A model generated the notes under the pieces. The model worked only from the letters and a program-made list of their open reading frames with translations, did not search any database and was not told the DNA's origin. From JAGQOZ01 sp041399205 (GTDB lineage Bacteria > Planctomycetota > Planctomycetia > Pirellulales > Pirellulaceae): a stretch of DNA of 64,000 nucleotides. The position numbers and the translations under genes are program-made. Shown one piece after another: positions 56,089-64,000 of the stretch. The stretch spans positions 124,001 through 188,000 of the forward strand of contig JAWKTK010000004.1 in the NCBI GenBank assembly GCA_041399205.1, written 5' to 3'. Position 1 is the stretch's first letter; every line of letters begins with the position of its first letter.

Positions 56089-58095
56089 ATGCAATTGCGA
56101 CGATGTCTATTTTCAGTATTTGGCCATGTGGCGCTGGCCGTTTCCCTTTGCTTGCCGGCAAGCAAACTAAATGCAGATTCGCCCAACGACGTACTGTCCG
56201 AATACTTTGTGCAGCAAACGGCGCGGCTTGAACACGATTGTCTGTCCGGTATTGACAGCCTGGAAGACTGGAAAAAAAAACGGATCGAACTTCGTCAACA
56301 GCTGCTGTTTATGTTGGGATTAGATCCGCTGCCGGAAAAGACTCCGCTGCAAGCCACCGTGACCGGCCAAACGGAACACGAAGAATTCACCGTGGAACAT
56401 GTCCACTTTCAATCTCGGCCCGGTCTATACGTCACTGGCAATCTTTACTTGCCAAAGAATTCAGACGGACCGTTACCGGCAATCTTGTATGTGTGTGGCC
56501 ATGCTTCGTCCAAAGAAGGTTCGGTCAGTCATGGGAACAAGACCAAGTATCATCATCACGGCAGCTGGTTCGCTCGGAATGGTTATGTCTGTTTGACCAT
56601 CGATTCACTACAGCTGGGCGAAATCGAAGCCACGCATCACGGCACCTATCGCTATGATATGTGGTGGTGGTTGAATCGAGGTTATTCGCCGGCGGGCGTG
56701 GAGGCGTGGAATTGTGTGCGAGCGTTAGATTATTTGCAGTCTCGCAGCGAAGTTGATCCGGAACGCCTGGGAGTCACCGGACGCAGCGGCGGCGGTGCGT
56801 ATAGTTGGTGGATTGCGGCCATTGATGAACGAATTAAAGTTGCCGTGCCCGTGGCCGGCATTACCGATCTACAGAATCATGTGGTGGACGGGTGCGTGGA
56901 AGGACATTGTGACTGCATGTTCATGGTCAATACGTTTCAGTGGGACTATCCCGCCGTGGCGGCGCTGGTGGCACCTCGGCCGCTGCTGATCAGCAACACC
57001 GATCGAGATTCCATTTTTCCGCTGGAAGGCGTTGTGCGAACACATGCGAAGGTGCGAAATATTTATCAGCTCTATGGTGCGGATGAAGATCTGGCGTTGC
57101 ATATTACGGCCGGTCCGCACAAGGATACGCAAGAGTTGCGAATTCATGCTTTTCGCTGGTTCAACAAATACTTGAAAGGGACGGACGAACTGATTCATTC
57201 GGCGGCCGATTCGTTTTTCGAGCCGCACGAATTGACCGTGTTTCGTCCCAATGAACTGCCGGCGGACCATCGCAATACCACTATTCATGATTCGTTCGTT
57301 CCAGAAGCGGTTGGATTGTCATCGGGGGCTTCAGCCGAACAAAAGCGAGAGCGGCAACAAGACGTTCTGCGTTTGCTGCAAGAATATTCCTTTCGACCTT
57401 GGCCGGAAATCGAATCAGAACCCTTGGACATTCAACGGCAGTCAGTGTCTTTGAACGACAATGCCAAACACATGTCATTGACGGAAATCAAATTCCAATC
57501 GCAACGCCCGTTCTTGTTGCCGATGTTTATGGTCCAAGGTCCAGATGCGGATGAAAACCGAGTGGTTTTGCACATGATGAACGAACAGGACTGGACTGAT
57601 TTTTCCGGAGCGGTCGCGTTTGCGGCGTCGCAGGGCCAAGCGTGGGCGGCACAATCAGCCGAACCAAACGAAACGAGTCTCAAGAATTTGGTGCAGCGAA
57701 TCACTGACGATGCGGCAGTGCATTTGTTTTTTGCCAGTCGAGGTATCGGGCCAACCAAATGGGAAGCGGATGATCGAAAGCACGTACAGATTCGCCGCCG
57801 CTTCTATCTGTTGGGCCAAACATTGGATGGCATGCGAATTTTTGACCTTCGACGCGCGATTCGGGTGGTTCGCAGCGAATTGGGGCCCGATGTGACGCTG
57901 GAATTGGCTGGTTCGGGCAAAACAGGCATGCTGGCGGCGTACGCCAGCTTGTTCGAACCGACAGTACGGTCACTTTCGCTGCAGCATCTGCCCGATTCGC
58001 ATCGTACCGGCCCAACACTGCTGAACGTCAGTCGGTTCACGACGTGGGAAGAAGTCATGCAGTTGGTCAAGTCACGGTACGTTGTTTCGGAATAG
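56089..58095 (+). CDS. Secreted alpha/beta hydrolase, acetyl-xylan-esterase-like
   Basis: 668 residues from ATG 56089. Signal peptide (MQLRRCLFSVFGHVALAVSL, cleaved after about 30). An N-terminal helical cap is followed by the alpha/beta hydrolase core: AILYVCGHASSKEG (oxyanion strand), WFARNGYVCLTIDSLQLGE, nucleophile in LGVTGRSGGGAYSWW (Ser of GRSGGG), LLISNTDRDSIFP (acid) and ITAGPHKDT (His). Architecture follows planctomycete 'acetylxylan esterase / prolyl oligopeptidase-like' proteins. The C-terminal 250 residues form a second, degenerate hydrolase-like half. Probably acts on plant or algal polysaccharide esters. Confidence 0.78.
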   Translation: MQLRRCLFSVFGHVALAVSLCLPASKLNADSPNDVLSEYFVQQTARLEHDCLSGIDSLEDWKKKRIELRQQLLFMLGLDPLPEKTPLQATVTGQTEHEEFTVEHVHFQSRPGLYVTGNLYLPKNSDGPLPAILYVCGHASSKEGSVSHGNKTKYHHHGSWFARNGYVCLTIDSLQLGEIEATHHGTYRYDMWWWLNRGYSPAGVEAWNCVRALDYLQSRSEVDPERLGVTGRSGGGAYSWWIAAIDERIKVAVPVAGITDLQNHVVDGCVEGHCDCMFMVNTFQWDYPAVAALVAPRPLLISNTDRDSIFPLEGVVRTHAKVRNIYQLYGADEDLALHITAGPHKDTQELRIHAFRWFNKYLKGTDELIHSAADSFFEPHELTVFRPNELPADHRNTTIHDSFVPEAVGLSSGASAEQKRERQQDVLRLLQEYSFRPWPEIESEPLDIQRQSVSLNDNAKHMSLTEIKFQSQRPFLLPMFMVQGPDADENRVVLHMMNEQDWTDFSGAVAFAASQGQAWAAQSAEPNETSLKNLVQRITDDAAVHLFFASRGIGPTKWEADDRKHVQIRRRFYLLGQTLDGMRIFDLRRAIRVVRSELGPDVTLELAGSGKTGMLAAYASLFEPTVRSLSLQHLPDSHRTGPTLLNVSRFTTWEEVMQLVKSRYVVSE

Positions 58096-58307
58096 AATCT
58101 GAGCCAAGCGGGACCACCACGCGAATCTCGCATTCCATTCGTAATGGAGATTTCGACTGGGAGGCGACTTTCGATCCGCGTCTCAGCTGTCTAGAATATT
58201 TTTTGTTTTTCGTGCAAGGATTGGTTGGATCAAATCTTACGATTCTTCTTCCTTAGCACCACCGGGATTCCAGTTTACGCAAATCAAGTAGATCGAGGAA
58301 AATGTAA

Positions 58308-59624
58308 ATGGCGACAACTTCAGCGGGTAAGTCATCAGGAGCATTGATCGTGCGGTTAGCGATCATGATGTTCCTTCAGTTCTTTATTTGGGGTGCTTGG
58401 TACGTCGCAATGGCAGGTTTCCTGACGGAAGCCGGTATGGCGGAAGCGGGGCCGGGTGGTTCTTACGCTGCGGCGGCCTATACGGTAGCTCCCATTGCTG
58501 CGATTATCGCGCCACTGACGTTAGGCCTGATTGTCGATCGGCTGTTTAATACCGAACGAGTTTTAGCGGTAGTGAACCTGGTTGGCGCTGTACTACTTTG
58601 GATCGCCCCGAATTTAGCAAAGTCGGGGGCTCCTCAAAGCGTGTTGGGACAATTTACGCATCCCATGATCTTGTGCTTGTTGGCGTATATGGTTTGCTAT
58701 ATGCCGACGCTGGGCTTGACGGCCAGTTTGTCGTTCAAGCATTTGGCAAATGGCGAGAAAGAATTTCCTGTCGTACGCGTTTTGGGCACTATTGGCTGGA
58801 TTGTTGGTAACTGGGCCATGTGGTTTGGGAGGTCGATAACAGGTGACTCGGTGGCGTATGCTGATAGTTCGCCTCAGATTTTTCGAGCAGCTGCCGTAGC
58901 ATCCGTAATACTTGGCGTCTACTGCCTGACGCTACCCAAAACGGCGCCGCCTGCAAAGGGCGAACCGATTTCGATTGGCAAGATTCTTGGAGTGGATGCG
59001 TGGGCCTTGTTGAAGGACAAAGCATTTTTTGTGTTTGCGTTGGCTTCGTTCCTGATCTGCATTCCGTTGGCAGGCTATTACGCGCACGGTTACAACTTTG
59101 TTGGCGCCATGGGGATTGAATTATTTGGTTCGACGACGGGTGCGATGAGCACGGGCCAGATGAGCGAAATCTTCTTCATGTTGATTATGCCGTTTTGTTT
59201 TGCTCGGCTTGGCGTCAAGAACATGCTGATCATTGGTATGTTGGCTTGGGCTGTGCGCTACGGACTTTGGGGTTACGCATTTGGAAACGAAGGTGTGTTG
59301 CTGACTCTGCCAGTCTTCCTGGGAATCCTGCTCCACGGTATCTGCTACGACTTCTTCTTTGTTACCGGGATGATCTATACCGACAAGAAGGCCAAGCCAG
59401 AAGTTCGAGGTCAAGCGCAGTCGCTGATCGTGATGCTGACGCAAGGGCTGGGCTTAGGAATCGGTGCCCAAGCATTTGGTTCATGGATTCAAAAGTGTAC
59501 CGACGCAGAAGGTGTCCTGGACTATTCGCGGTTTTGGTTTGTTCCCGCTGTATTCGCGCTTGGCGTGATGGTTGTATTTGCCATTGCATTCTGGGATCGC
59601 GCTGCTGACGAAAACGCTGTCTAA
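58308..59624 (+). CDS. MFS nucleoside-type transporter
   Basis: 438 residues from ATG 58308. Twelve membrane segments. The opening IMMFLQFFIWGAWYVAMAGF and GSYAAAAYTVAPIAAIIAPL are typical of nucleoside:H+ symporters (NupG/XapB group), as are LTASLSFKHLANGEKEFPVV and RVLGTIGWIVGNW. A HGICYDFFFVTGMIYTD segment is the conserved region of this group. Imports nucleosides or related sugars. Not in an operon with metabolic partners. Confidence 0.82.
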   Translation: MATTSAGKSSGALIVRLAIMMFLQFFIWGAWYVAMAGFLTEAGMAEAGPGGSYAAAAYTVAPIAAIIAPLTLGLIVDRLFNTERVLAVVNLVGAVLLWIAPNLAKSGAPQSVLGQFTHPMILCLLAYMVCYMPTLGLTASLSFKHLANGEKEFPVVRVLGTIGWIVGNWAMWFGRSITGDSVAYADSSPQIFRAAAVASVILGVYCLTLPKTAPPAKGEPISIGKILGVDAWALLKDKAFFVFALASFLICIPLAGYYAHGYNFVGAMGIELFGSTTGAMSTGQMSEIFFMLIMPFCFARLGVKNMLIIGMLAWAVRYGLWGYAFGNEGVLLTLPVFLGILLHGICYDFFFVTGMIYTDKKAKPEVRGQAQSLIVMLTQGLGLGIGAQAFGSWIQKCTDAEGVLDYSRFWFVPAVFALGVMVVFAIAFWDRAADENAV

Positions 59625-59700
59625 ATCAACTTGATGGTTGATTCGCTCAGCAAATCAGAACAACGGAACCAACAGGCGAAACGGCTGTGGTTCCACTTTT

Positions 59701-60882
59701 TTATGGTCGATTTCGTTCGCACTGCAGAACTAGCTTGGCCAGTTCTGGTCGGCAGTTGAAACGCAGGTGACGCGTGCCGGAAACGCCTCGGCTGACATGC
59801 ATCAGCGTCGGTGCTTCGAAGAAAGTACCGCTGGCGTATTTCACTCCGAAACGACTTGGCGCGAACACGGGGCCAATTACCGGAAAGCGAATTTGTCCGC
59901 CGTGCGTGTGACCTGCCAATAGCAAGTCAACATCGTGTCGTTGTGCCCAATAGAATTGATCGGGGCTGTGGGAAAGAATGATTTGAAATGGACGCTTTCC
60001 GTTCACTTCGGGCGGACATTCTGACATGTCGGTTGCCTTGCAGAACCAAGGCAATTCGTTGCCACCCAGAAAAATCGGTTGGCCATTGATTTCAATCAGC
60101 TTGCTTCGACCGCCCAAATCAAAATAGCCGTTCTGCATTAACGCGTTGCGGACGCCCATTTCATTTTTGACTCGCAAATCATGATTGCCCAAGATGAAAT
60201 AGACACCGTACCTGGATTTGAGCCCGGCCAGGCATGTGTTCAGCCAGCTCATGCAGTACGGCTTGTCAATGATGTCGCCGGTGATGACCACGATATCGGC
60301 ATCCAGCTGATTCGTCTGTTCTACAAGCTGTTCAAAGAAGGGTTCGGTCAGCGTTCCGGTTAGATGCAAATCGGATAGATGAGCGATCGAAAGACCGTCC
60401 ACGGCGGGATTGAGCCGAGGCATTCGCAGCGATTTTTCGTGCACCGCTAGTTCAAATACTTGGTTCATCGGCAAGCTGGTGAGAAACCGAGTCATCGTCG
60501 AACCAACCGGCCGATAACCAATTTCGGCGTCGATCTTCACAACCTTGGTGTGATTCGAAACCAATCGTTCCGTAATGGTCAATTGCATTAAGTATCGAAC
60601 CCAAACCGGGATGGCGATGATGGCCGAAGCGGCACAAATCACAGCGTACGGAATCGCAAGCGGCCACAAGCGATCGGCTTGTAGCACCGGATGAGCGGGG
60701 CGGAAGATCCACCAGGCCACTGTTGCGATCGGCGCACCAAATAAGAACAAGTACCAGACCTTGTCCACTTTCTTCAAAAATCGGTAGGGCAGGGCAGTGG
60801 CGTGCAACCGGTTCACAATCCAGGTGCAAACGGATAAATGCCCAATCAACAGAAACAGTCCGGTAAGTAGAAGAGCGATCAT
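59701..60882 (-). CDS. Membrane-bound metallophosphoesterase
   Basis: 393 residues from ATG 60882. Four N-terminal membrane segments (ALLLTGLFLLIGHLSVCTWI onward). The phosphoesterase domain from about 165 has all metal motifs: LSIAHLSDLHLTG (D-x-H), VVITGDIIDKPYC (GD), FILGNHDLR (GNHD), and ILSHSPDQFYWAQ plus LLAGHTHGGQIRFP (GHxH). The topology resembles YkuE/phospholipid-type phosphoesterases. Substrate unknown. Alone and convergent with the MFS gene. Confidence 0.85.
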   Translation of the reverse strand: MIALLLTGLFLLIGHLSVCTWIVNRLHATALPYRFLKKVDKVWYLFLFGAPIATVAWWIFRPAHPVLQADRLWPLAIPYAVICAASAIIAIPVWVRYLMQLTITERLVSNHTKVVKIDAEIGYRPVGSTMTRFLTSLPMNQVFELAVHEKSLRMPRLNPAVDGLSIAHLSDLHLTGTLTEPFFEQLVEQTNQLDADIVVITGDIIDKPYCMSWLNTCLAGLKSRYGVYFILGNHDLRVKNEMGVRNALMQNGYFDLGGRSKLIEINGQPIFLGGNELPWFCKATDMSECPPEVNGKRPFQIILSHSPDQFYWAQRHDVDLLLAGHTHGGQIRFPVIGPVFAPSRFGVKYASGTFFEAPTLMHVSRGVSGTRHLRFNCRPELAKLVLQCERNRP

Positions 60883-60959
60883 GTTGCCTTACAAGGACAA
60901 AAGGGCGGGTTGGACAATGACCGAATGTTAGGCCGTCTTACGATCAAATTAACGGGAAG

Positions 60960-62678
60960 CTAAGCCGACGTCACTTTGCCCAGCGTTTCGATGACTCCTT
61001 CAACGACGCTCAGCAATTGGTCCAATCGGAACGGCTTGTACAGTACCGCGTTTTGCGGCAACCCGGCTTGCCGAGCCTTTACAATGGTATGGCCTGGATC
61101 GTAGCCAAACCCGGTCATCAGTACTAGCGGAACCGGGTCCATCAGATCCTTCAGCTTTAAGAGTAGCTCATAGCCAGACATGTCGGGCAAGCGAATGTCG
61201 GAAATGACGACATCGTACAAATTGTCGGATTCCAGACAGCGAATCATCTTGGTTGCTTCCCCGCCGTCATGCGCCGTTTCCACCACACAACCGTATCTTT
61301 CCAATAGGTTATGAGCTGCACTGCGCACCGTTTCGTCGGCATCCACAACCAAGATGCGACGACTTCGAAGCTGCGGCCGATACGAAATCTGCATACTGAC
61401 CGGAACGGCTTCCGCCGGCGCCATCTCTTGGCCAACCTTGTGAATCAATTGCTTGATGTCACGCGCATTCCGTAAGATTCGTTGCAACCGGTCGACGACG
61501 GACGAATCGTGTCCGATGTACGTTTCCATCACGTTGACAGCGTCATTCAAAATCTCGTCCACTGGCAACGCTACTTCGCGATGAATTGCTTCGGCACTGG
61601 CTTGAGCGGTATTGGCTTGTTGAGCTTCTAGCAATTGAAGCGTATTGAGCGAATTGCCAATGTCTCGAGAAAAGATTTCCAAGAATTGCATATCGCTTTC
61701 GGTAAACGCATGCGGCTTGGGGCTTTCTACGTTAAACGTCCCGATCACTCGATCATGCTGAATCAGCGGGACGGTCAACGACGTTTTGGCACCTTTGCAG
61801 CCTTCCAGGTAGAGTCGATCTTTGGTGGTATCTTCACACAAATAGCTCTTGCCTGTAGCCGCCACAAAACCGGTGACCCCTTGTCCCTCGGTGGCCGCGT
61901 GAAGTGGTCGCTGAGCGGCTTCGTCCTCAATGCCTTCCGACAATAACGGCACTAGTTCCTTGGTGTCGCTGGTCAGCAAGCGAATCTCCACAACATCAAA
62001 ATTGAGCAACTCTTTGGTGTAGTGCAAAATGTTGGACTTCAGAAGTTCAATCCGATCCTCAATTTGCATCTGAAAGACTTCGTCCGCTGTAAGATCGGCC
62101 AAAGCCGTCCCCGCGTCATGAATTGCGGCAATCTTCTGCTGATGTTCCACTTCCTTCGTGACGTCGCGCATGGTAACCACCAAACGCGGCGGCAAGTCGT
62201 CTTGGCTGCGAATGGCAATGCAGTGGATTCGCAAGAAACGATTTCCTTTGCATTCCATTGTGAACGACCGAGATTCACTAGAGTTCCAAGCTGCGGACAG
62301 CGGGCCGAATTCTGGTTCGTCCAGCTTGCATTCGACGGCATCTAAGAAGGGCAAACCAACGGCTTGTTCGGCACCAATCCAGCGAATGGCATAGTCATTG
62401 GCCCAAACAATCTTGTTTTGCTGGTCCAACAGCACAATACCGTCCGGCATGCCTTCCAAGATGATGTCACTTCGCAGCAACCGCCGAACTCGCCCGGCAC
62501 TTAATGCCCCTGACGGTAAAATAAAAATGCCATCAAGTTGATGGCAGATAGTTTCATCGTCGGCAGTGGAGAGGTCTTGCGTCGAAATGACTTCACAATG
62601 TTCTTGAAGCCAGACCGCTAATGGGTCGCCAAGTTGGTCGACCTTTCCGACGCACAGTATCTTTGGCTTCGGGGACAA
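60960..62678 (-). CDS. PAS-GAF-receiver signalling protein
   Basis: 572 residues from ATG 62678. Order: degenerate receiver-like N-terminus (about 1-75); PAS (about 80-185, MPDGIVLLDQQNKIVWANDY); GAF (about 205-370, FDVVEIRLLTSDTKELVPLL, VTGFVAATGKSYLCEDTT, FNVESPKPHAFTESDMQFLE); a short helical linker; and a C-terminal receiver (RRILVVDADETVRSAAHNLL, YDVVISDIRLPDMSGYELL, Lys in VLYKPFRLDQ). No histidine kinase domain. DAD replaces the usual DD in the acidic pocket; the phospho-Asp is present. Cytosolic; partner unknown. Confidence 0.85.
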   Translation of the reverse strand: MSPKPKILCVGKVDQLGDPLAVWLQEHCEVISTQDLSTADDETICHQLDGIFILPSGALSAGRVRRLLRSDIILEGMPDGIVLLDQQNKIVWANDYAIRWIGAEQAVGLPFLDAVECKLDEPEFGPLSAAWNSSESRSFTMECKGNRFLRIHCIAIRSQDDLPPRLVVTMRDVTKEVEHQQKIAAIHDAGTALADLTADEVFQMQIEDRIELLKSNILHYTKELLNFDVVEIRLLTSDTKELVPLLSEGIEDEAAQRPLHAATEGQGVTGFVAATGKSYLCEDTTKDRLYLEGCKGAKTSLTVPLIQHDRVIGTFNVESPKPHAFTESDMQFLEIFSRDIGNSLNTLQLLEAQQANTAQASAEAIHREVALPVDEILNDAVNVMETYIGHDSSVVDRLQRILRNARDIKQLIHKVGQEMAPAEAVPVSMQISYRPQLRSRRILVVDADETVRSAAHNLLERYGCVVETAHDGGEATKMIRCLESDNLYDVVISDIRLPDMSGYELLLKLKDLMDPVPLVLMTGFGYDPGHTIVKARQAGLPQNAVLYKPFRLDQLLSVVEGVIETLGKVTSA

Positions 62679-62996
62679 CTTAGTTGACTCCTTAATGTAA
62701 TTTGCCCACGGTGAAATCTGGCAACACGCCTGTGGAATTATAGGACGAAGATGCCGATAATCGCACGCCCAATATCACAGATTTCCACTTATTCAAATCA
62801 TAAATCGTCATTCCCTCCACGACAAGTTCACGGTGGTAGGACAATTGCTGCGTTTAAAAAATGGTCGTGTTTTGCAGATTGTTGCGGCTTGTGCGGATTT
62901 CGGGCTGCCAGATGCCGCGAATCTGATTGAGTTTCCTCTTGGCCAAAGGTAGGATCTAATCCGTTCCAGAATTGCCATCGGAAGGAGGCCAGGTTC
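62679..62996. other. Intergenic stretch with one short open frame
   Basis: A frame of about 48 codons at 62809-62952 (RHSLHDKFTVVGQLLRLKNG) has no start codon context I can support. Nothing else recognised. The region must hold the divergent promoters of the signalling gene and the DUF1501 gene. Confidence 0.4.
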
Positions 62997-64000
62997 GTGT
63001 CCCAATTAATGTATCAGCACCCGCCAATCGGACGTCGTCAAGCATTGCAGGCCGGCGCAGTCAGCTTATTAGGACTTGGAACGAACCACCTTTCATCACT
63101 GCAAGCGGAAACGCCTTCTTCGACACCGCAAAGGCGAATCATCTTTATTTTCCTTTCGGGCGGACTGGGGCAGCATGATAGCTTTGATCCCAAACCGAAC
63201 GCGCCTGAAGAAATTCGCGGAGAATTTCAGCCCATCGCCACTCGTACACCCGGTCTGCAAATCTGTGAACATCTTCCTCAATTGGCCCAGCGTAGTCACT
63301 TGTGGTCGGTCGTTCGCAGTTTAACGCACCCCTACAATGAACATTCGCAAGGGCACATGGTAATGCTGTCCGGTCGGACCGAATTGCCCATCAACTTTAG
63401 CCCCAACGGACCCAAGCCAACCGATCACCCGTCCATCGCTTCGATGGCCACGCAGTTGACGCCCATTCGCAACAACTTGCCGCCCGCAATCGTTTTGCCC
63501 GAAAAACTGATTCATCGCACTGGAAGAACCATCCCGGGCCAGTTTGCTGGATCCATGGGCGGAGACTTCGAACCGTATTTCCTAAATTGCTGCCAATTCA
63601 ACGGCGAATCGTACGGTGCTTGGCCGAAGTACGGCTTTCACCATCAACGTGGCGAGGAAAACCCAGCAAACCTAAAGTTTCTGACACCCAGTTTGGAATT
63701 GCCCGAAGGGTTTTCACAAAAGCGTTTGGCAAGCCGAGTTGGATTGCTGCAGCAGATTGAACGACAGCAACGAGAATTCGAACGCTTGGCCGAAGTAGAA
63801 CCGTTTGATCGCTTTCAGCAACGAGCGATCTCGATGTTGGCCGATTCCAAAATCAAAAACCTTTTCAACGTCACGCAAGCCGACGACAAGACGCTGGACC
63901 GGTATGGAAGACACACGTTTGGTTGGTCCTTGCTGTTGGCTCGACGCCTAGTCGAAGCCGGTGTTAGCTTAGTCCAAGTTAATCTGGGCAACAATGAAAC
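62997..64000 (+). CDS. DUF1501 family protein (partial, 3' end outside window)
   Basis: GTG start 62997 with GGAGG 8 bases upstream; ATG 63009 is an alternative. An N-terminal twin-arginine signal (PPIGRRQALQAGAVSLLGLG) suggests Tat export. The body follows the DUF1501 pattern: RIIFIFLSGGLGQHDSFDPK, PEEIRGEFQPIATRTPGLQI, CEHLPQLAQRSHLWSVVRSL, NEHSQGHMVMLSGR and FGWSLLLARRLVEAGVSLVQ. Planctomycete members of this sulfatase-like family usually follow a DUF1549/DUF1553 gene, which is not visible upstream. The frame is still open at 64000. Confidence 0.88.
   Translation, partial: MSQLMYQHPPIGRRQALQAGAVSLLGLGTNHLSSLQAETPSSTPQRRIIFIFLSGGLGQHDSFDPKPNAPEEIRGEFQPIATRTPGLQICEHLPQLAQRSHLWSVVRSLTHPYNEHSQGHMVMLSGRTELPINFSPNGPKPTDHPSIASMATQLTPIRNNLPPAIVLPEKLIHRTGRTIPGQFAGSMGGDFEPYFLNCCQFNGESYGAWPKYGFHHQRGEENPANLKFLTPSLELPEGFSQKRLASRVGLLQQIERQQREFERLAEVEPFDRFQQRAISMLADSKIKNLFNVTQADDKTLDRYGRHTFGWSLLLARRLVEAGVSLVQVNLGNNE

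Overview
The window reads as chromosome of a planctomycete, most likely a Pirellulales-type bacterium. The lineage markers are a DUF1501 protein, a PVC-type haem-binding dehydrogenase-like protein, a giant LEPR-motif/cadherin/CotH/dockerin surface protein, a TIGR03067-like lipoprotein, a DUF6800-like small basic protein, ECF-sigma/Ser-Thr-kinase pairs with HGD or HRD catalytic loops, and a PATAN response regulator. Base composition looks mid-range. Assignments come from reading motifs; no database search was run.

Layout. Positions 1-2160 hold decayed genes: a zinc-ribbon protein tail, a CTP-synthase-C-terminal-like amidotransferase broken at its catalytic cysteine codon, and on the minus strand a DUF4062-like protein and a zinc-ribbon protein. 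Positions 2398-7250 are the remnant of an integrative element at a tRNA-Ser(UGA): two coupled unknown genes, two small excisionase-like HTH proteins, two unknown proteins, a replication-type protein, then an IS (12-bp inverted repeats, frameshifted transposase) that separates it from the C-terminal part of a tyrosine recombinase. Positions 7422-10670 hold a small basic protein, a J-domain membrane protein, and two sugar-phosphate enzymes separated by a 16-copy 33-bp minisatellite. Positions 10813-16161 encode a 1782-residue surface protein. Positions 16429-22876 hold housekeeping and stress genes (PPK2, AlkD-like, MFS, lipoprotein, Hsp20, VanZ-like).

The central feature is a tightly packed minus-strand gene set from 34547 down to 22894. 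A chemosensory module (receiver protein, coiled-coil protein, CheW, methyl-accepting protein without a sensor domain, CheA-CheW-receiver hybrid, receiver-PATAN regulator) runs directly into an FHA/coiled-coil protein, a small coiled protein, a formylglycine-generating-enzyme-like protein, a zinc-ribbon P-loop GTPase and a GTPase-associated (GAP1-N2-like) protein. I infer a chemosensory pathway that controls a GTPase complex.

The rest: bioB with an ABC importer pair lacking a binding protein (34791-37415), a Panacea-type toxin-antitoxin pair (37572-38530), PSP1 and TPR proteins, a DUF11 surface protein, a divergent ECF sigma/kinase pair (42174-45556), an FG-GAP protein with the same dockerin tail as the giant protein, an arsenosugar pair arsM-arsS (47480-49758), a decayed ECF-kinase-haem protein operon (50429-55751), an acetyl-xylan-esterase-like hydrolase, an MFS nucleoside-type transporter, a metallophosphoesterase, a PAS-GAF-receiver protein and the start of a DUF1501 protein.

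A recurrent property is single-base frameshifts in otherwise well-conserved genes (transposase, cheA, DUF11 protein, both kinases, both sigma factors, arsM, arsS, haem protein). They could be genuine decay or indel errors in the assembly. The sequence alone cannot decide, and this limits every statement about inactivation.
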